Origin: CAWBJO01 sp963789175
GTDB lineage: Bacteria > Pseudomonadota > Alphaproteobacteria > Rhizobiales > Aestuariivirgaceae
NCBI GenBank assembly: GCA_963789175.1
Contig: CAWBJO010000007.1
Coordinates: 62,001 to 126,000 of the forward strand
Length of the DNA stretch: 64,000 nucleotides
Direction: 5' to 3'
Below, piece by piece: positions 31,708-42,917 of this stretch; within the stretch, counting starts at the first letter, position 1; each line of letters starts with the position of its first letter. Made by a program: the position numbers and the translations under genes. The notes under the pieces were generated by a model that ran no database searches, was not told the DNA's origin, and saw only the letters and a program-made list of their open reading frames with translations.

Positions 31708-32609
31708 CAGGCAGCGTGGTCCTCGAGGAACGGAAGCAGGGCGGCGAGGGTCGCCTGCGGGTTCTCCTCGGCAAGGAAGTGGCCGCTCGCAATACCGGTT
31801 CCCCTGACGTCGGGGGCCCAGTGGCGCCAAATCTCCAGAACGTCCTTGGCGCTCGCCGGAATGCCCGCTTCGCCCCACAGCGCGAGAAGAGGTACCGCAA
31901 TCTTCCGTCCCGCCTCGCGGTCGGCACGGTCGTGGTCGTCGTCGACGGTCTGGCCGGCCCGGTAGTCGTTGCAGGTGGCGTGGATATGCTCTGGCGTGGC
32001 GTAGTGGAGCCGGTATTCGGCGAGGGCGCGCTCGTCGAAGGGACTGAGATCCCCGGTGCCCGACCAGCGGGCGATCGTGTAGTCGAGATAGGCGATCGGA
32101 GCGCGCTCGATCAGCATCTCGGGCAGGGGATGGGGCTGGGCGAGAAAAAGCCAGTGGTAGGTGCCCATGGCGAAGTCGACCGTGAAGTCGCGCCACATGT
32201 CGTAGGTCGGCACGATGTCGAGCGTCGAGAGGGCCGTGACGCTTCGGGGCCGGTCGAGCGCCATGCGGTAGGCGACGCGGCCGCCGCGGTCATGGCCCAC
32301 CACGGCGAACCGCTCATGACCAAGCGTGCGCATGACATGGAACAGATCCTCACCCATGGTGCGCTTGGCGTAGGCGAGATTGGCGCCGTCGTTCGGCGGA
32401 CAGGAGGAGTAGCCGTAACCGCGCAGGTCAGGCAGGACGACGGTGTACCGCCGGGCGAGCTCCGGCGCGAGCCGGTGCCACATGGCATGGGTCTGCGGGA
32501 AGCCGTGGATCAGAAGGAGCGGCGGACCCGAGCCGCCGGACCTCAAAAAGATTTCCGCCGCGCCCGCCTGGATGCGTTGTTCCGTGAAGCCGGGGAAAAG
32601 CGTGCCCAT
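31707..32609 (-). CDS. Alpha/beta hydrolase, haloacetate-dehalogenase-like
   Basis: 300 residues starting at ATG 32609. The oxyanion site is His-Gly-Phe-Pro-Gln-Thr, the nucleophile elbow is Gly-His-Asp-Arg-Gly-Gly-Arg (Asp, as in dehalogenases and epoxide hydrolases), an Arg-Trp-Ser-Gly region lies in the cap, and the histidine is in Ser-Gly-His-Phe-Leu-Ala-Glu-Glu. These match fluoroacetate dehalogenase-like enzymes, but substrate cannot be told. It is the first gene of an overlapping trio with the kinase and patatin. Its start lies 50 nt after the end of purD, which is on the same strand upstream. Confidence 0.9.
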   Translation of the reverse strand: MGTLFPGFTEQRIQAGAAEIFLRSGGSGPPLLLIHGFPQTHAMWHRLAPELARRYTVVLPDLRGYGYSSCPPNDGANLAYAKRTMGEDLFHVMRTLGHERFAVVGHDRGGRVAYRMALDRPRSVTALSTLDIVPTYDMWRDFTVDFAMGTYHWLFLAQPHPLPEMLIERAPIAYLDYTIARWSGTGDLSPFDERALAEYRLHYATPEHIHATCNDYRAGQTVDDDHDRADREAGRKIAVPLLALWGEAGIPASAKDVLEIWRHWAPDVRGTGIASGHFLAEENPQATLAALLPFLEDHAA

Positions 32610-32659
32610 GGTGCGAATGTAGTCGGTCTCAGCGGAAAAGAGCAGGTCCCATCGATCGC

Positions 32660-33946
32660 CTAGACGTCTTCGCGTTCGACGGCCCGCCAGCCGATATCGG
32701 TCCGATAAGCGGCGTGCGGCCAGTCTATCCCCGACACCGCCACATAGGCACGCGCCTGCGCATCGCGGACGTCGCGGCCGAGCGCCGTCACGCCGAGCAC
32801 CCGGCCGCCGGCGGCAACGAGGCGGTCGCCGTCGCGGCGCGTGCCGGCATGGAAGACCTTGACGCCCTCGCCGCGTTCGGCCTCGGAGATCCCGCGGATC
32901 TCGCCGCCGTCGCGATAGGCGCCGGGGTAGCCCGCCGCCGCCATGACGACGGTCAAGGCCGTCTCGGGCCGCCAGCGGGCGGAGACCGATTTCAGCGTGC
33001 CGGTCGAGGCGGCAAGAAGCAGGGTCAGGAGATCGTCCTTGAGGCGCATCATGAGGACCTGGCACTCCGGATCGCCGAAGCGGACGTTGTACTCGATGAG
33101 CTGCGGTCCGGCGGGCGTCAACATGAGACCAGCATAGAGGACGCCCCGAAAGGGCGTGCCCGCCTCGCGCATGGCCTTGACGGTCGGAAGGACGATGCGG
33201 TCCATCGTCTCGGCGATGCGCGCTTGCGTCATGACGGCGGCCGGCGAGTAGGCGCCCATGCCGCCGGTGTTCTGTCCGGTATCGCCGTCGCCGGCCCGCT
33301 TGTGGTCCTGGGCCGTCGCGAGCGGCAGGACGGTCTCGCCGTCGACGAGGGCGAAGAAGCTCGCCTCCTCGCCGGCGAGATATTCCTCGATGACGGCTTC
33401 GCCGCCCGCCGCACCGAACCTTCCTGAAAAGATGTCGGACACGGCCGCCTCGGCATCGGCGAGGGTCGCTGCGACGGTGACGCCCTTGCCGGCGGCGAGA
33501 CCGTCGGCCTTGACGACGATCGGCGCCTTCTGGCCTTCCAGATAGCGCAGCGCATCGGGTGCGGAGGTGAAGCGTGCATAGGCTGCGGTCGGAATGCCGG
33601 CGCGGGCGCACAGGTCCTTGGTGAAGCCCTTCGAGGCCTCGAGCCTGGCGGCGGCCCTGGAAGGCCCGAAGGCGGTGATGCCGGCAGCCTCGAGATCGTC
33701 GACGAGACCGGCGACGAGCGGCAGCTCGGGGCCGACCACGACCAGCCCGATGGCGTTCGTCCGGCAGAACTCGACTACAGAGGCATGATCGGCGGGATCG
33801 AGCGGCACGCACGTCGCCTCCTCGGCGATGCCGGGGTTGCCGGGGGCGGCATAGAGGCGGCCGAGCAGGGGGCTTGCGGCGAGCTTCCAGGCGAGGGCAT
33901 GCTCGCGGCCGCCGGAGCCGATCAGCAGGACGTTGACATCGGACAC
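32660..33946 (-). CDS. purD: Phosphoribosylamine-glycine ligase
   Basis: 428 residues. The N-terminus is Asn-Val-Leu-Leu-Ile-Gly-Ser-Gly-Gly-Arg-Glu-His-Ala-Leu, followed by an ATP-grasp domain with Lys-Ala-Asp-Gly-Leu-Ala-Ala-Gly-Lys-Gly-Val and Glu-Tyr-Asn-Val-Arg-Phe-Gly-Asp-Pro-Glu. PurD makes glycinamide ribonucleotide in purine synthesis. It is divergent from xseA with 71 nt between the start codons, so promoters for both must lie there. Confidence 0.96.
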   Translation of the reverse strand: MSDVNVLLIGSGGREHALAWKLAASPLLGRLYAAPGNPGIAEEATCVPLDPADHASVVEFCRTNAIGLVVVGPELPLVAGLVDDLEAAGITAFGPSRAAARLEASKGFTKDLCARAGIPTAAYARFTSAPDALRYLEGQKAPIVVKADGLAAGKGVTVAATLADAEAAVSDIFSGRFGAAGGEAVIEEYLAGEEASFFALVDGETVLPLATAQDHKRAGDGDTGQNTGGMGAYSPAAVMTQARIAETMDRIVLPTVKAMREAGTPFRGVLYAGLMLTPAGPQLIEYNVRFGDPECQVLMMRLKDDLLTLLLAASTGTLKSVSARWRPETALTVVMAAAGYPGAYRDGGEIRGISEAERGEGVKVFHAGTRRDGDRLVAAGGRVLGVTALGRDVRDAQARAYVAVSGIDWPHAAYRTDIGWRAVEREDV

Positions 33947-34017
33947 TTCGACCTCACATCGCTCTCATGCGAATCCCCCGCCGTTCTGATAGACGAGGGG
34001 GATAGGAGGAACAACCC

Positions 34018-35461
34018 TTGACCAGCGACTGGACCTTCGACCGCGAGACCGGCGAGCTCCTGAACGAGCCGCCGCGCAACGTCGCCGAATTCACGGTGTC
34101 GGAGCTGTCCTTCGCGCTGAAGCGGACTCTCGAGGAATCGTTCGGCTACGTGCGGGTCCGGGGCGAGATCGGCCGCGTGTCGCGGCCCGGGTCCGGCCAC
34201 GTCTATCTCGACCTCAAGGACGATCGCTCGGTCCTGTCGGCGGTGGTGTGGAAGACGACGCTGCCGCGACTCAAGATCAAGCCCGAGCAGGGACTCGAGG
34301 TGGTGGTGGCCGGGAAGATCAGCACCTTCCCCGGACAGTCGAAGTACCAGATCGTCATCGAGACGCTGGAGCCCGCCGGCGTCGGCGCGCTGATGGCGCT
34401 GCTCGAGGACCGCAAGAAGCGGCTCGCCGCCGAAGGGCTCTTCGAAGAGGGCCGCAAGAAGGTCGCTGCCCTTCCTGCCTTCCGTCATCGGCGTCGTCAC
34501 CTCGCCGACCGGCGCCGTCATCCGCGACATCCTGCACCGGCTCGCCGACCGCTTCCCGCGCCGCGTCCTGGTGTGGCCGGTCAGGGTCCAGGGCGAGCAA
34601 TGCGCGGCCGAGGTCGCCGCCGCGATCCGCGGCTTCAACACCCTCAAGCCCGACGGCGCCATTCCGCGACCGGACATCATCATCGTGGCGCGGGGCGGCG
34701 GCAGCATCGAGGACCTGTGGGGCTTCAACGAGGAGATCGTGGTCAGGGCCGCGGCGGCCAGCGCCATCCCGCTCGTCTCGGCCGTGGGCCACGAGACCGA
34801 CTGGACTCTGCTCGATCTTGCCGCCGACCGCCGCTGCCCGACGCCGACGGCGGCGGCCGAATGCGCCGTTCCGGTGCGCGTCGACCTCATCGCCGAAGTG
34901 GCGAGCCTGGCGGCGCGGCTGAGACGGGGCTGGCAGCGGCTGGGGCAGGAGCGGCGGGCACGGGTGACGGCGGCGGGGCGCGCGCTGCCGCGGCGCGACG
35001 AAGTTCTCGCATTCGTCCGCCAGCGGTTCGACGGCGCCGGCGGCCGCCTCAAGCTCGCGCTGCGGGCCAATACGAAGCACCACCGCAGCGACTTCGACCG
35101 GGCATCGGCGCGCCTTGCGCCGAACGTGCTGCGGCGAGAAAGCGAACGCCTCATGCGCGACGCCCAGCGCCACGGCAAGCGGCTGGTGCAGGCGCGGACC
35201 GCGGTCATCGAGGGCAAGCGCCGCTCCGTTGCCAATGTCGGGAAGCTCCTCGCCACGCTGTCGCACCGCTCGGTGCTGAAGCGCGGCTTCGCGCTCGTCA
35301 CGGCGAATGCCGTTCTCGTTCCCGACCGGGCCGCGGCGCTTCCCGGCGCCGACGTCGCCATCGAGTTCCACGACGGAACGGTCGAGGCGCGGATCGGCAA
35401 CGACAGCGGACGGCCGCCGCGCAAGACCCCACGTGGCGGCGGGCAAGGATCGCTCTTGTAA
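34018..35461 (+). CDS. xseA: Exodeoxyribonuclease VII large subunit, with a one-base frameshift
   Basis: A TTG at 34018 has AGGAGG 8 nt upstream. The OB-fold half (residues 1-148) has Phe-Thr-Val-Ser-Glu-Leu-Ser, then Gly-Arg-Val-Ser-Arg-Pro-Gly-Ser-Gly-His-Val-Tyr and Asp-Leu-Lys-Asp. After Gly-Arg-Lys-Lys the frame is lost; shifting by one base at 34462 restores the expected Leu-Pro-Phe-Leu-Pro-Ser-Val-Ile-Gly-Val-Val-Thr-Ser-Pro-Thr-Gly-Ala, Ala-Arg-Gly-Gly-Gly-Ser-Ile-Glu-Asp-Leu-Trp and Gly-His-Glu-Thr-Asp-Trp-Thr motifs. The corrected protein has 480 residues. The extra G extends an AAGAAGG run. It may be a sequencing error or a recent mutation; XseA is not essential. Confidence 0.88.
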
Positions 35462-35499
35462 CTGGAAAAGCGGCGGCAGAGCGGCTAAGGACTTCACCC

Positions 35500-35724
35500 A
35501 TGAACCGATACGAACCCAACATCACCCCGGGCCGCGAGGCGAGGCTGCGTTATCTCGACGGCGACTACCAGGTGGTCATCCAGGGCGACTACGTGCGCTG
35601 CGCCATGACGGGGCAGCCGATCAAGCTCGACGACCTGCGCTACTGGAGCGTCGTCCGGCAGGAGGCCTATGCCTCGGCGGCACTCGCCCTCAAGCGCCAC
35701 CTGGAGCTCGAAGCGGCTCGTTAA
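35500..35724 (+). CDS. DUF2093 family protein
   Basis: 74 residues, starting Met-Asn-Arg-Tyr-Glu-Pro-Asn. It has the features of the small alphaproteobacterial DUF2093 family: Leu-Arg-Tyr-Leu-Asp-Gly-Asp-Tyr, Gly-Asp-Tyr-Val-Arg-Cys-Ala-Met-Thr-Gly-Gln-Pro-Ile, and Leu-Arg-Tyr-Trp-Ser-Val-x-Arg-Gln-Glu-Ala-Tyr. The gene normally follows xseA, as here (38 nt apart). Function unknown; cytoplasmic. Confidence 0.92.
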   Translation: MNRYEPNITPGREARLRYLDGDYQVVIQGDYVRCAMTGQPIKLDDLRYWSVVRQEAYASAALALKRHLELEAAR

Positions 35725-35822
35725 CCAGCGCGAGCCGCCGTCCGAAGACCCAATTCCGCCAATCTGGCCACGCCCCCGGTCGGGGTGTATAAGCGCCCAG
35801 TTTCGACCTGGAGCATCGCGAC

Positions 35823-37241
35823 ATGACGACGAATTGGGCACCCGAGAGCTGGCGGCAGCGACCCGTCCTGCAGGCGCCCGACTTTCCCGACGCGGCCCGG
35901 CTCGCCCATGTCGAGGAGCGGCTCAAGGGATTCCCGCCGCTCGTCTTCGCCGGCGAGGCGCGCAAGCTCAAGCGCAAGCTCGCCCGCGTGGCGGAGGGCA
36001 AGGCGTTCCTGCTGCAGGGCGGCGATTGCGCCGAGAGCTTCGGGGAGCATTCGGCCGACAACATCCGCGACTTCTTCCGCGTCTTCCTGCAGATGGCGGT
36101 GGTCCTGACCTTCGCCGGCGGCCAGCCGGTGGTAAAGGTCGGCCGCATCGCCGGCCAGTTCGCCAAGCCGCGCTCCTCCTCGATGGAGAAGATCGAGGGC
36201 AGGGAGCTGCCGAGCTATCGCGGCGACATCGTCAACGACATCGCCTTCACGCCCGAGGCGCGCGTGCCCGATCCCGAGCGGCAGATCATGGCCTACCGCC
36301 AGTCGGCCGCGACGCTCAACCTGCTCCGCGCCTTCGCGGGCGGCGGCTACGCCAATCTCGAGCACGTCCATCGCTGGACGCTCGGGTTCCTCGGCGATTC
36401 CCCCGCCAACGAGAAATACCAGGCGCTCGCCGACCGCATCACCGAGGCGCTGGGCTTCATGCGCGCCTGCGGCATCAACCCCGACACCGCGCCGCAGCTG
36501 CGCTCGACCGATTTCTTCACGAGCCACGAGGCGCTGCTCCTCGGCTTCGAGCAGGCGATGACGCGCGTCGATTCGACGAGCGGCGACTGGTACGCCACGT
36601 CCGGCCACATGCTGTGGATCGGCGACCGGACGCGCCAGCCGGACGGCGCCCATGTCGAATACTGCCGCGGCATCCGCAACCCGATCGGCATCAAATGCGG
36701 CCCGACGCTGACGGCGGCCGAGCTCCTGAAGCTCATCGAGATCCTGAACCCCTTGAACGAGCCGGGGCGGCTCACCCTCATCGGGCGCTTCGGCCACGAC
36801 AAGGTGGAGAAGCATCTCCCCCAGCTCATCCGCGCCGTGAAGGGCGAGGGCAGCCGCGTCGTGTGGTCGTGCGACCCCATGCACGGCAACACCATCAAGG
36901 CGTCGAACGGCTACAAGACGCGCGCCTTCGACCAGGTCATGACGGAGGTCCGCCGCTTCATGGACATCCACCAGGCGGAAGGCACCCATGCCGGCGGCGT
37001 CCACGTCGAGATGACGGGAAAGAACGTCACCGAGTGCACGGGCGGCCTCAAGGCGGTGACCGAGGAGGACCTGAAGGACCGCTACCACACCTATTGCGAC
37101 CCCCGCCTCAACGCCGCGCAGGCCCTCGAGCTCGCTTTCCTGGTGGCGCACGAGATGAAGGAGGAGCAGGCGCTCAGGCCGCGCCGCGAGACGTCCTTTG
37201 AAGACGAGGAGGAGCTCGGCTCCACCGAAGCCGCCGAGTAG
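35823..37241 (+). CDS. aroG: Class II DAHP synthase (3-deoxy-7-phosphoheptulonate synthase)
   Basis: 472 residues, the length of class II enzymes, which plants, actinobacteria and many alphaproteobacteria use. Motifs: Trp-Arg-Gln-Arg-Pro-Val-Leu-Gln, Leu-Leu-Gln-Gly-Gly-Asp-Cys-Ala-Glu-Ser-Phe (metal Cys), Gly-Arg-Ile-Ala-Gly-Gln-Phe-Ala-Lys-Pro-Arg-Ser-Ser, Asn-Pro-Ile-Gly-Ile-Lys-Cys-Gly-Pro, and Trp-Ser-Cys-Asp-Pro-Met-His-Gly-Asn-Thr. It condenses phosphoenolpyruvate and erythrose-4-phosphate, the first step of the shikimate pathway. No leader-type regulation was visible in the 98 nt upstream. Confidence 0.95.
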   Translation: MTTNWAPESWRQRPVLQAPDFPDAARLAHVEERLKGFPPLVFAGEARKLKRKLARVAEGKAFLLQGGDCAESFGEHSADNIRDFFRVFLQMAVVLTFAGGQPVVKVGRIAGQFAKPRSSSMEKIEGRELPSYRGDIVNDIAFTPEARVPDPERQIMAYRQSAATLNLLRAFAGGGYANLEHVHRWTLGFLGDSPANEKYQALADRITEALGFMRACGINPDTAPQLRSTDFFTSHEALLLGFEQAMTRVDSTSGDWYATSGHMLWIGDRTRQPDGAHVEYCRGIRNPIGIKCGPTLTAAELLKLIEILNPLNEPGRLTLIGRFGHDKVEKHLPQLIRAVKGEGSRVVWSCDPMHGNTIKASNGYKTRAFDQVMTEVRRFMDIHQAEGTHAGGVHVEMTGKNVTECTGGLKAVTEEDLKDRYHTYCDPRLNAAQALELAFLVAHEMKEEQALRPRRETSFEDEEELGSTEAAE

Positions 37242-37350
37242 CCCTCCAGGCATAGACGCGAGAAAGGATCGACATTTCCGGGAGTTAGACGCTCCAGGCA
37301 TGGCATTCCTGCAACAGCCGGCGCAATCATGGGCTGTGAAGAGGCGACGA

Positions 37351-37414
37351 TATAGACTCAAGGTTAAGGGGATGCTAGCGCTCTCGAAGATTGTGTCTCT
37401 TTGGGAGATTCTTC
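37351..37414 (+). promoter_or_regulatory. Leader of the first autotransporter, shared with the second
   Basis: This stretch (GACTCAAGGTTA...GCTAGCG-CTCTC...AGATTGTGT...GGGAG then GTGAAGTTG) aligns closely with 44519-44583 before the second autotransporter. The conserved blocks cover about 60 nt, including the ribosome site and start. Shared leaders suggest common control or recent duplication of the whole unit. Confidence 0.45.
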
Positions 37415-40400
37415 GTGAAGTTGAAATCCTTGACCCTGCGCGCGCTGACCCTCGGCTGCACCGCCCTCATCCCTATTCACGCTGCCCAGGCGCAGCAGAG
37501 TTTCACGGTATCGAGCGGAGAAACGGTTACCTCGGGCCAGAATGTAACTGATGGCGGCACGGGAACGGTCGAGGCCGGTGGTGCAATCGAAATCGACAGC
37601 ACCGGCCGCGCTATAACGCAGCTGACTTCGGCGCCGCAAACAACCGGAATACCGTCAACGTATACGGCTCAATCCTGGCATCAGGTTTTTACAATTCCGC
37701 AATCTTCCTGAATGAATACAGCGATTTCCTTCTAGGCAGAGTCAGCCACTGTCACGTCGAGTGGCGCCGTTGCCATCCAAGCATTCAAAAACACCACGAT
37801 GACGATCGCCGGCGACATTGCCACAACCGGTTCAGACGATTACGGCATATTTTTGAACACTGGACGAATTCTCATATTTGCACACTGGAGAGATCCTCAT
37901 CACTGGGACGGGCTCGATATCAACCACGCAAATATCGGCGGGAGGTATCCATCTCGGTGACTATGGAAAACTGACCGTCGAGGACGGCGCGAGCCATCGT
38001 CACGACCGGAAGCGGATGCTCTATGGCATCCAAGCCCGATCCAATACGACAACTGACAACTCCGGCGACATCACTACGTCCGGCGAAAATGCGAATGGTA
38101 TCTATCTCGATGGAAGCTCCACCACAGCTACCCATTCGGGAACCATCACGACGGGCGGCGACTATGCCGCCGGTATCCGCATCGAGAACAACAACACAAT
38201 CTCGGTCGACGCGATCGGCGAAATTGTCACCTCAGGCATCGGTGCTTACGGCGTCAATTTCGCCGGAACGGGCAATGTGCTCTCCCACGCAGGCAAAATC
38301 TCCACAGATGGCGAAAGCGCCTACGGCATCTACGCCAAACCAGGTACGAATACGGCATACAACGACATCACCGTCGAGGCGGGCGGGCAGATCATCACGG
38401 CGGGTTCGCACCGGCCTACGGCATCTATCTCGGCTACGCGCAGCTGACGATTGACGGCGCCGACGCGACGGCTGGCACCGCGGCCGGCAGTATAGCCACC
38501 TACGGCGCAGGCGCGCACGGCATCAGCGCGGCGTACAACACGACAATCGACAATGCGGGCGACATCACGACCTCCGGAAACTCTGCCAGCGGCATATACT
38601 TAAGCGGCACCGGCAACACGCTCACCCATTCGGGGACAATCACCACCGGCGGCGATACCGGCTACGGAATCTACGCCGCGGCGGGAACGAGTTCGTCCTA
38701 CAACGCCATTGCCATCGAGGCGGGCGGCAGGATCATCACGACGGGCAAGAACGCCTACGGCATCTATCTTGGCGACTACGGGGTGCTCACGATCGCGGCC
38801 GCCGACACGGTGAACGGCCTGGTGGCCGGCAGCATCACCACGGGCAACTCCACCGACAGCAGCATAGGGGACGGGTCGTATGGGATCTATGCCCTAAGCA
38901 ACACCCGGATCACCAATGCCGGCGACATCACCACTTATCGCTCGGGAATAGATGGCATTTATTTGGCTGGTGACTCCAACACGGTGACCCACTCGGGAAC
39001 CATCACGACCAGGGGCAGTGGCATTACCTCCGCAGGAAGCAATAATGTTATCACGAATTCGGGCAGCATCCTGGTGGACGGAAACGACGACGCGGCGATC
39101 AGTGTGAATGTCTCAAGTTCCGTGATCAACTCGGGAACTATTGTTGTGGAAGGAGATGCGGTCACAGCAATTTATACCTCGGGATCTGGAAACTTTATCA
39201 CGCATTCGGGATCGATCTCGACGTCCGGTGAGGACGGCCATGGCATCTTCGCGGCGTCGGGCACCAGTTCGTCCTACAACGACATCGTCATCGAGGCGGG
39301 CGGCCAGATCATCACGGCGGGCGCGACCGCCTACGGCATCTATCTCGGCGACTACGCGCAGCTGATCCTCGAAGCCGCCGACGCGACGACTGGCACCGCC
39401 GCCGGCAGCATAACAACCTCCGGCGCTGGCGCGCACGGCATCTACCGCGGCAGAACAACACGACAATCGACAACGCCGGCGACATCGCCACGTCCGGCTC
39501 CGCTGCCAACGGCATTTACCTAAACGGCACCGGCAACACTCTGACCGTTTCAGGAAATGTTGCGACGACGGGTATCGGCGCGGACGGCATTTTCGCGGAG
39601 GATGGAACGAGCGCCGCGGACGGAAACGTGATCGTCTTGGAGGACGGAGCCAGCGTCTCGGTCACCGATGAGGATTGGATGGCATCGTCCTGGGCGACTA
39701 TGGCGACTTGTCCGTCGCTGCGAATGCCACGATCACCGCCGGAGCGATCGGCATCAACGCCGGAAGCAACGTGACGATAGACAACGCCGGCGCCATTGCT
39801 TCGGGACACAAGGGCATCATCGTCGCGAACGACAGCCTCATCGACAACTCCGGCAGCATTTCGACGTCCGGCTCCAATGCCTACGGCATTGATCTCTCGG
39901 GCACCGGCAACGTGTTGATCCACTCGGGACCGATCTCCACGGCGGGAAGCAGCGCCTACGGCATCCACGCGGCGGCGGGCACCAGCGCGTCCTACAACGA
40001 CATCACAGTCGAGGCGGGCGGCAAGATCATCACAGCGGGCGCGACCGCCTACGGCATCTATCTCGGCGACTACGCGCAGTTCTGACGATCGCGGCCGCCG
40101 ACACGGTGAACTGGCACGGCCGCCGGCAGCATAGCCACCTCCGGCGCTGGCGCGCACGGAATCACCGCGGCGAACAACACGACAATCGACAACGCCGGCG
40201 ACATCGCCACCACCAACGACGATGCCTATGGGATCAATCTCATCGGCACCGGCAACATCCTCACCCATTCGGGAACGATCGCCACGACGGGTAGTTACAG
40301 CGTCGGCATCTATGCTGAAAACGGTCACGCTTCTGTAATCACATCCGGTGTGATCGCTACGAGCGGAGACTATGCTTCCGGCATGGATGACGGTGGCGGC

Positions 40401-41863
40401 GATTCCACCTTTGCAAACTCCGGCTCGATCACGACGAGCGGCACTCGAATCCCACGGAATGGAGATTGACGCGACGGGGAACGCAATCGAGAATTCGGGT
40501 AGCATTGCGACAACTGGCGAAACTTCCCATGGAATTTATCTCAACGCCGGTGGAAATACGATAACAACGTCCGGCGCGATCACCACCGAAGGTGACGGCA
40601 GCTTCGGCATCTATTCTGGAGATGCGGTTCAATCGAACGTCCGAATAGAATCAACCTCTCGGCGGGCGGCTCCATCACCACGTCAGGCGCGACCGCGCTA
40701 CGGCATCTATCTCGGCGACTACGCGCACTGACCTGACGCGTCGACGCGACGACGGCATCGCCGGAGCATCGAGACCACCAACAGCTCGTGCCTACGGCAT
40801 CTACGCCCAGGACAACACCACCATCGCCAGCGCCGGCGACATCACGACCTCCGGAAACTCTGCCCAACGGCATCTACCTAAACGGCACCGGCAACGCGGT
40901 CACCCATTCGGGCACGATCTCGACCGACGGCGACTGCCGGCCACGGAATCTACGCGGCGGCGGGCACAAGCGCGTCCTACAACGACATCACCAGTCGAGG
41001 CGGGCGGCAAGATCATCACGGCGGGCGCGACCGCCTACGGCATCTATCTCGGCGACTACGCGCAGCTGATCGCTCGACGCCGCCGACGCGACGGCTGGCA
41101 CCGCCGCCGGCAGCATAGCCACCTCCGGCGCAGGCGCGCACGGCATCACCGCGGAGAACAACACGACAATCGACAACGCCGGCGACATCGCCACGCTCGG
41201 GCGATGAAGCCTACGGCGATCTACTCCTCGGCATCAGACAACGTCCTCACCCATTCGGGAACAATCGACACGACGGGCAACTGCAGCGCTCGGCATCTAT
41301 GCTGCAAGCGGTAGCGCTTCTGTAGTCACGTCCGGTGCGATCTGCTACGAGCGGAGACTATGCTTCCGGCATGCGTTGAGGGCGCCGGCGCTACCAGCTT
41401 TGCGAACTCCGGCACGATCACGACGAGCGGCATTGAATCCCACGGAATGGAGATGAGCCGGACCGAATACCATCGAAAATTCGGGTACCATTGAAACAAC
41501 TGGCGAAACTTCCCATGGTATTTATCTCGTCGTCGATGGAAACACGGTAACAACGTCCGGCGCGATCACCACGGAAGGTGACGGCAGCATCGGCATCTAT
41601 TCAGGAGATGCGTTCAATCTAAGTGGGTTCGCTCAAGGGAATAGGATCAACCTCTCGGCGGGCGGCTCCATCGCTACGCTCAGGCGCGACCGCGCTACGG
41701 CATCTATCTCGGCGACTACAGCATCCTGACACTCGAGGACGGATCGGAGATCGAGACCACCAAGAGCTCGTCCCATGGCATCTACGCCCAGGACAACACC
41801 ACCATCGCCAACGCCGGCGACATCACGACCTCCGGAAACTCTGCCAACGGCATCTACCTGAAT

Positions 41864-42261
41864 GGCACCGGCAACGCGGTCACCCATTCGGGCAGCATCG
41901 CTACGTCGGGGAGCAACTCAAATGGCATTTATGTCGCCTCGGCGGGCGCCGCGACGGATCTCAGCAGCGTCATCATCGGCTCGGGCGGGTCGATTTCGAC
42001 GCAGGCGGACCAGGCCTATGGCGTCTGGCTCGGCGACTTCAGCATCCTCTCTATCGAGGCGGGCGGGCATGTCGCGACGGCGGGCGAGAATGCCTACGGC
42101 GTCTGGGCCGGCAGCAACACGACGATCTACAACGCCAGCACCACCATCACCACCTCAGGCGTCAGCTCCCACGGCATCACCCTCGACGGTTCGGGCAACA
42201 CGATCTCCCAGGTCGGTGCCATCACCACGAGCGGCGACCGCGCTTACGGTGTCTATTCCGC
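41864..42261 (+). repeat. Direct repeat copy A (about 400 bp) in autotransporter 1
   Basis: Nearly identical to 42518-42917. It covers GGCACCGGCAACGCG through GTGTCTATTCCGC. It encodes two or three passenger repeats. The copies differ by a handful of substitutions, and copy B has two extra single bases (near 42570 and 42746). Confidence 0.8.
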
Positions 42262-42517
42262 CGATGCAACCGCTGCCGGCACGCCGAAGACCATTGCCAT
42301 GCTTGCCGGTGACAGCATCGTGACCACGGGTTTGAGCTCCTATGGCATCTACCTCGGCGACTATGGGCAGATCGATGTTGAAGATACCGGCACTGCATAG
42401 TCTCCTCCTGAGGGCAGGTTGCGCATGGCATCTATGCCGAGAGACAACACGACAATCGACAACGCGGGCGACATCGCGACCACGGCAGAACGGTAGCCTA
42501 CGGCATCTAGCTTATAC

Positions 42518-42917
42518 GGCACCGGCAACGCGCTCACTCATTCGGGCAGCATCGATACGTCGGGGAGCAGGCTCAAACGGCATCTATGTCGCCTCGGCGG
42601 GCGCCGCGACGGATCTCAGCAGCGTCATCATCGGCTCGGGCGGGTCGATTTCGACGCAGGCGGACGAGGCCTATGGCGTCTGGCTCGGCGACTTCAACAT
42701 CCTCTCTATCGAGGCGGGCGGGCATATCGCGACGGCGGGCGACGAATGCCTACGGCGTCTACGCCGGCAGCAACACGACGATCTCCAACGCCAGCACCAC
42801 CATCACCACGTCAGGCGTCAGCTCCCACGGCATCAACCTCGCCGGTTCGGGCAACACGATCTCCAAGGTCGGCGCCATCACCACGAGCGGCGACCGCGCT
42901 TACGGTGTCTATTCCGC
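42518..42917 (+). repeat. Direct repeat copy B (about 400 bp) in autotransporter 1
   Basis: Second copy of the segment at 41864-42261, 654 nt downstream. Two single-base insertions relative to copy A shift the frame. Such long close repeats are sites where recombination or misassembly can change passenger length. Confidence 0.8.

Noticed and set aside
38300..41100. CRISPR-like spaced repeats
   Set aside because: The repeats are coding, longer, imperfect and without unique spacers of constant size. They encode beta-helix turns of an autotransporter.
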